DNA from: CAZEFK01 sp964511405
GTDB lineage: Bacteria > Pseudomonadota > Alphaproteobacteria > Elsterales > Elsteraceae
Length of the DNA stretch: 16,752 nucleotides
Assembly (NCBI GenBank): GCA_964511405.1
Contig: CAZEFK010000165.1
Span: forward strand, 1-16,752
Direction: 5' to 3'
Numbering within the stretch: position 1 is the first letter of the stretch; every line of letters starts with the position of its first letter. Both the position numbers and the translations under genes were made by a program. The notes below the pieces were generated by a model. The model worked only from the letters and a program-made list of their open reading frames with translations, had not been told where the DNA came from and searched no databases. This document shows positions 13,034-16,752 of the stretch, one piece after another.

Positions 13034-13740
13034 TGCGCCGCGCCATCCTCGACCAGTTCCTGGCCGCCAAGAAGGCCGGCCAGCCCGTGGCGCTGGTCAC
13101 CGATATCACCACCGGCCTGCAGACCCTGGTCTTCCCGACCGTGCAATCCGGCCAGGTCGCGCTGGACGACGAGCGGCTGGCGCGGGTCCGCCGGATGCTC
13201 GACGACGACAAGAGCGGCATGCTGGACGAGGCGCTGTTCGTGCAGGCAGCGGCGCCGCCGCTGCGCCTGATCATCGTTGGCGCCGTTCATATCGCCCAGG
13301 CCTTGGCGCCGCTGGCCGCCTTCACCGGCTACCGGGTGATCGTGGTCGACCCGCGGCGCGCCTTCGCCAGCGACGAGCGCTTCCCGCAGGTCGCCATGCG
13401 CGACGACTGGCCCGACGAGGCGCTGACCGAGCTCAAGCCCGACAGCCGCACCGCGGTCGTGACCCTGACCCACGATCCCAAGCTCGACGACCCGGCGCTG
13501 GAGGCGGCGCTGGCCTCGCCGGCCTTCTATATCGGCGCCCTGGGCAGCCGGAAGACCCACGCCGGGCGCCTGGGCCGGCTGCGCGAGCGCGGCTTCGCCG
13601 AGGCCGACCTCGCGCGCATCCACGGACCGATCGGCCTCGCCATCGGCGCCGTGTCCCAGGCCGAGATCGCCATCGCCATCCTGGGCGAGATCACCGCCGC
13701 CCGCCGGCTGGGCGACACGGCGTTGAGGAAAGCCTCATGA
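13033..13740 (+). CDS. XdhC/CoxF family protein, Rossmann-domain type
   Basis: A 235-residue protein corresponding to the C-terminal Rossmann half of XdhC. Residues 1-75 form a leading segment (RRAILDQFLAAKKAGQPVALVTDI...) that resembles a short, divergent copy of the XdhC N-terminal domain. The nucleotide-binding turn reads VGAVHIAQAL (from Val82), with Val in place of the second Gly of GxGxxG. YIGALGSRKTH and the end GPIGLAIGAVSQAEIAIAILGEI are characteristic of XdhC. The expected role is cofactor holding and delivery together with the preceding protein. It starts at ATG 13033, overlapping the previous stop by one base, and its own stop overlaps the next start in an ATGA. The Arg-rich open frame continuing back to 12673 is a shadow. 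Confidence 0.87.
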   Translation: MRRAILDQFLAAKKAGQPVALVTDITTGLQTLVFPTVQSGQVALDDERLARVRRMLDDDKSGMLDEALFVQAAAPPLRLIIVGAVHIAQALAPLAAFTGYRVIVVDPRRAFASDERFPQVAMRDDWPDEALTELKPDSRTAVVTLTHDPKLDDPALEAALASPAFYIGALGSRKTHAGRLGRLRERGFAEADLARIHGPIGLAIGAVSQAEIAIAILGEITAARRLGDTALRKAS

Positions 13741-15329
13741 GGTTCGGCCCGGTCGCGGTCGTTGAGGCCGCCGGCGCCGTCCTGGCGCACAGCGTGCGGC
13801 GGGGCAAGCTGTCGCTGAAGAAAGGCCGGGTGCTGTCGGCCGCCGACCTGGAGGCGCTGGCCGCCGCCGGCCTGGAGCAGGTGATCGCGGCCCGCCTCGA
13901 CCCCGACGACGTGCCCGAGGACCGGGCCGCCGCCGCGATTGCCCACGCCCTGGCCGGGCCCGGGACCACCGAGACCGCGCCGTTCACCGGCCGCGCCAAC
14001 CTGGTCGCAGCCGCGTCAGGCGTCGTCACCGTCGACCGCGAGCGCCTGGACGCCCTCAATCTGGTCGACGAAGCGGTCACGGCCGCGACCGTGCCGCCCT
14101 TCGGCGTGGTCGAGCCGCGGCAGCTGGTGGCCACGGTCAAGATCATTCCGTTCGCCGTGCCGCGCGCCGTGCTCGACCGCTGCCTGGCGCTGATCGACCG
14201 GCCGCTGGTGACCCTGCATCCGTTCCGGCCGCGAACCGTCGCCCTTATCCAGACGGTTCTTCCGGGTACGAAACCGTCGGTCCTGGACGGCACGGTCGAG
14301 GTCACGCGCGCGCGCCTGGCGGCCTCGGCCGCCACCCTGGTGCACGACGCGCGCTGCCCGCACGAGGCCGTGGCGGTGGCTGCCGCCATCGAAGCCCTGC
14401 CGCCCGTCGACCTGGTGCTGATCGCCGGGGCCTCGGCCGTCGTCGACCGCCGCGACGTGCTGCCGGCCGGCATCGAGGCGGCCGGCGGCACCGTCCACCA
14501 TTTCGGCATGCCGGTCGATCCGGGCAACCTGCTGCTGCTGGCCGAGCGCCACGGCAAGCCGGTGCTGGGGCTGCCGGGCTGCGCCCGGTCGCCCAAGCTC
14601 AACGGCGCCGACTGGGTGCTGCAGCGGCTGTGCGCCGACCTGCCCGTGACCCGGACCGACGTCATGCGCATGGGGTCGGGCGGGCTGCTGATGGAGATCG
14701 CCGCCCGCGGCCAGGCCCGTGAGCCGCCGCCGCGCGCCCCCCGCATCTCGGGCCTGGTGCTGGCTGCCGGCCGCTCCAGCCGCATGGGCCGCAACAAGCT
14801 GACCTTGACGCTCGACGGCGTGCCGCTGGTGCGCCGGGTCGTCGACGAGCTGGCCGCGGCGGCCGACGAGGTCGTGGTGGTGATCGGCCATGACGCCGAG
14901 GCCGTGGCCGCGGCGCTGGCCGGCGCGCCGGCCCGCCTGGTCCACAATCCCGACTATGCCGAGGGCCTCAGCACGTCCCTGCGCGCCGGGCTGGCCGCCC
15001 TGTCGCCCGACGCCGACGGCGTTCTCGTGTGCCTGGGCGACATGCCGCGGATCAGGCGCGACGACCTGGCCCGCCTGATCGCCGGCTTCAACCCGGTCGA
15101 GGGCCGCACGATCATCCTGCCGACCTTCGAGGGCCGGCGCGGCAACCCGGTGCTGTGGGGCCGACGCTGGTTCCCGGCCATGGCCGCGGTGACCGGCGAC
15201 AAGGGTGCCCGCAGCCTGATCGAGGCTCAGGCCGACCAGGTCGCGGAGGTGGCGATCGGCCATGACGGCGTGCTGATCGACGTCGACACGCCTGACGCCT
15301 ACGCCGCCCTGACCGAGGCCGTGCCATGA
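13737..15329 (+). CDS. Molybdopterin-binding domain fused to MocA-like nucleotidyltransferase
   Basis: A 530-residue two-domain protein. Residues 1 to about 335 resemble the MoeA/MogA-type molybdopterin-binding fold (VDLVLIAGASAVVDRRD, about 222-238, then VDPGNLLLLAE and KPVLGLPGCARSPK). From residue 337 comes a MobA/MocA-like NTP transferase: LAAGRSSRMGRNK (342-354), CLGDMP, RRGNPVLWGR, GDKGARSL and LIDVDTPDAY. MocA transfers CMP to molybdopterin to give the cytosine dinucleotide used by CoxL and xanthine dehydrogenase relatives; the RSSRMGRNK loop and context favour this over MobA (GMP). The fusion would join Mo insertion or pterin binding to nucleotide attachment in one chain. ATGA overlaps join it to the XdhC gene upstream and the desulfurase downstream. 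Such fusions occur in other proteobacteria; cytidine specificity is inferred. Confidence 0.86.
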   Translation: MRFGPVAVVEAAGAVLAHSVRRGKLSLKKGRVLSAADLEALAAAGLEQVIAARLDPDDVPEDRAAAAIAHALAGPGTTETAPFTGRANLVAAASGVVTVDRERLDALNLVDEAVTAATVPPFGVVEPRQLVATVKIIPFAVPRAVLDRCLALIDRPLVTLHPFRPRTVALIQTVLPGTKPSVLDGTVEVTRARLAASAATLVHDARCPHEAVAVAAAIEALPPVDLVLIAGASAVVDRRDVLPAGIEAAGGTVHHFGMPVDPGNLLLLAERHGKPVLGLPGCARSPKLNGADWVLQRLCADLPVTRTDVMRMGSGGLLMEIAARGQAREPPPRAPRISGLVLAAGRSSRMGRNKLTLTLDGVPLVRRVVDELAAAADEVVVVIGHDAEAVAAALAGAPARLVHNPDYAEGLSTSLRAGLAALSPDADGVLVCLGDMPRIRRDDLARLIAGFNPVEGRTIILPTFEGRRGNPVLWGRRWFPAMAAVTGDKGARSLIEAQADQVAEVAIGHDGVLIDVDTPDAYAALTEAVP

Positions 15330-16531
15330 CCACACCCTGGAGCGCCGACTTCCCGTTCCGGGATCCGCCCGCGGCGGCGCTGCACTATCTGGACAGCGCC
15401 TCCACGAGCCAGATCGTGCGGCCGGCGCTGGCGGCCATACAATCCTACGACCTCGACGCCCGGGCCAACGTCCATCGCGGCGTCTATGCCCGCGCCGAAG
15501 CGGCGACGGCGCGCTACGAGGCGGCCCGCCGGACCGTCGCCCGCTTCCTGAACGCCCGGCCCGACGAGGTCGTGTTCACCAGCGGCACCACCGCCGCGAT
15601 CAATCTGGTCGCCCACAGCTTCGGCAGCCTGCTGGAACCCGGCGACGAGATCATCGTCTCGGAACTGGACCACCACGCCAACCTGGTGCCGTGGCAGCTG
15701 CTGGCCGAGCGCCGCGGCCTGGTGCTGAAGGCGATCCCGCTGGATCCCGCCAGCGGCCGGCTGAAGCTGGCGGCGCTGGACGGGCTGCTGGGCCCGCGCA
15801 CGCGGCTGATCGCGGTCACCCATGCCTCCAACGTCACGGGGGCCGTGACGGATGTCGCCACGGTGGTCTCAGCCGCGCGCTCGGTCGGCGCCGCGGTGCT
15901 GCTGGACGGCGCGCAGATGGCCCGCCACCGCGTCGACGTTGCGGCGCTGGGCGTCGATTTCTACGCCTTCTCCGGTCACAAGCTGTTCGGCCCCACCGGC
16001 ATCGGCGTGCTGTGGGGCCGGGCCGAACGGCTGGCCGCCATGCCGCCCTTCCTGGGCGGCGGCGAGATGATCCGGCGGGTCACGCTCCAGCGCTCGACCT
16101 TCGCCGATCCGCCGACCCGGTTCGAAGCCGGAACGCCGCCGATCGGCGCCGCCATCGGCATGGGCGCCGCCTGCGCCTGGCTGATGGAGCAGGACCTGGC
16201 CGCGATCGACGCCCATGAGCGGCGGCTCACCGCACGCCTGCTCGACGGCCTGCGCCGGATCCAGAGCGCCCGCGTGATCGGCCCTGTCGACATGGAGGCG
16301 CGCGTCGGCGTGGTCAGCTTCGACCTCGATGGCGCCCACCCACACGACGTGGCGCAAATCCTGGACGGCTTCGGCGTCGCCATCCGCGGCGGCCACCATT
16401 GCGCCCAGCCGCTCCACGATGCCTTCGACCTCGGCGCCAGCAACCGCGCCAGCACCGCCCCCTACACGGTCGAGGCGGACATCGACCGCTGCCTGGAGGC
16501 CGTGGCCGAAGCCGCCCGGAAGCTGACATGA
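15326..16531 (+). CDS. SufS-type (group II) cysteine desulfurase
   Basis: A 401-residue PLP enzyme of aminotransferase class V that takes sulfur from L-cysteine as an enzyme persulfide. The PLP lysine is Lys219 in SGHKLFGPTGIGVLWG. The persulfide cysteine is Cys359 in RGGHHCAQP, the RxGHHCA form of group II (SufS/CsdA). Also seen are TSGTTAAINLVA, SELDHHANLVPWQ, THASNVTG, DGAQ and RFEAGTPP. Length and spacing match SufS of Escherichia coli (Lys226, Cys364). It overlaps the MocA-like fusion upstream and a SufU-like gene downstream by ATGA. No sufBCD genes are seen here, so a role in sulfuration of XdhC-bound Mo cofactor, like NifS4, is plausible. A general Fe-S role cannot be excluded, because the operon continues beyond the window. 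Confidence 0.9.
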   Translation: MTTPWSADFPFRDPPAAALHYLDSASTSQIVRPALAAIQSYDLDARANVHRGVYARAEAATARYEAARRTVARFLNARPDEVVFTSGTTAAINLVAHSFGSLLEPGDEIIVSELDHHANLVPWQLLAERRGLVLKAIPLDPASGRLKLAALDGLLGPRTRLIAVTHASNVTGAVTDVATVVSAARSVGAAVLLDGAQMARHRVDVAALGVDFYAFSGHKLFGPTGIGVLWGRAERLAAMPPFLGGGEMIRRVTLQRSTFADPPTRFEAGTPPIGAAIGMGAACAWLMEQDLAAIDAHERRLTARLLDGLRRIQSARVIGPVDMEARVGVVSFDLDGAHPHDVAQILDGFGVAIRGGHHCAQPLHDAFDLGASNRASTAPYTVEADIDRCLEAVAEAARKLT

Positions 16532-16752
16532 CCGCTGCCGACCTCTATCACCAAGCCCTGCTCGACACCGCCAAGTCCACCGCCCGCGCGGCGCCGCTGC
16601 CCGACGCCGACGCCCGCGCGACCGCGGACAATCCGCTGTGCGGCGACCGCGTCACCCTGGAGGCGCGCCGTGACGACGGCCGCCTGGCGGCGCTGGCGCA
16701 CAAGGTGCGCGGCTGCGTGCTGTGCAAGGCCTCGGCGGTGCTGCTGGCCGAA
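16528..16752 (+). CDS. SufU-like iron-sulfur/sulfur-transfer scaffold, N-terminal part (3' end outside window)
   Basis: The first 75 residues of an IscU/SufU-fold protein. NPLCGDRVTLE (35-45) gives Cys38 and Asp40, and RGCVLCKASA (61-70) gives Cys63, matching the Cys-Asp-Cys zinc ligands of SufU; the last Cys would lie beyond the window. SufU accepts the persulfide from SufS. Cys66, three residues after Cys63, sits where Bacillus SufU has Ser (GCSISMASA), so this protein has an additional CxxC. The start ATG overlaps the desulfurase stop (ATGA). Whether it builds Fe-S clusters or hands sulfur to the Mo cofactor cannot be told here. Confidence 0.82.
   Translation, partial: MTAADLYHQALLDTAKSTARAAPLPDADARATADNPLCGDRVTLEARRDDGRLAALAHKVRGCVLCKASAVLLAE

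Noticed and set aside
12677..13740. XdhC split as a recent frameshift or pseudogene
   Set aside because: Both halves have proper starts and stops, complete conserved motifs and a tight TGATG junction, as in other coupled genes of the operon.
14016..15335. A 439-codon minus-strand frame opposite the MPT-binding/MocA fusion
   Set aside because: Gln/Arg/His/Gly-rich antisense shadow; the plus strand has many recognisable motifs.

Overview
The window is about 70% G+C with strongly GC-rich third codon positions and almost no non-coding DNA. The TOPRIM and C-terminal sequence of the first gene looks alphaproteobacterial ParE, and a Rhodospirillales-like host is a reasonable guess, but no 16S gene or other taxonomic marker is present. 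I see no tRNA, rRNA, CRISPR array, insertion sequence or phage gene. The longest gene-free stretch is about 180 bases.

Layout, left to right. (1) 1-739: the 3' end of parE (topoisomerase IV subunit B). (2) 814-3028: a two-gene unit of an RnfD/NqrB-like multi-spanning membrane protein and a secreted DUF2330 protein. (3) 2988-3686, minus strand: a small alpha/beta hydrolase whose 3' end overlaps the DUF2330 gene. (4) 3865-5346: a DEAD-box RNA helicase with an Arg/Asp/Glu-rich tail. (5) 5483-9174: a three-gene molybdenum hydroxylase operon in the order S-L-M ([2Fe-2S], Mo and FAD subunits). Its active-site loop reads AYRGAGR, the 'form II' CO-dehydrogenase-like type, so the substrate is unknown. 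(6) 9213-10469: a RidA-like gene and an isocitrate lyase/PEP mutase family gene, transcribed divergently with only 33 bases between their start codons; a perfect 12-bp-stem hairpin lies between coxM and the RidA-like gene. (7) 10526-16752: a tightly packed maturation operon: CoxD (MoxR-type AAA+ ATPase), CoxE (VWA protein), XdhC/CoxI split into two genes, a fused molybdopterin-binding/MocA-like nucleotidyltransferase, a SufS-type cysteine desulfurase and a SufU-like scaffold cut by the window end. From the first XdhC half onward every junction is a 1- or 4-base stop/start overlap.

How they may work together (inference from known families). The nucleotidyltransferase would make the cytosine dinucleotide form of the molybdenum cofactor. 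The XdhC proteins would hold the cofactor, the desulfurase would supply sulfur for its Mo=S ligand (as NifS4 does with XdhC in Rhodobacter capsulatus), and CoxD/CoxE would remodel the apo-enzyme so that the finished centre can be placed in CoxL. The most interesting points are this translationally coupled cofactor-synthesis, sulfuration and chaperone chain that serves, or at least sits beside, a form II enzyme without the copper-binding cysteine, and the RnfD-like/DUF2330 pair whose membrane partner lacks the FMN-attachment threonine.
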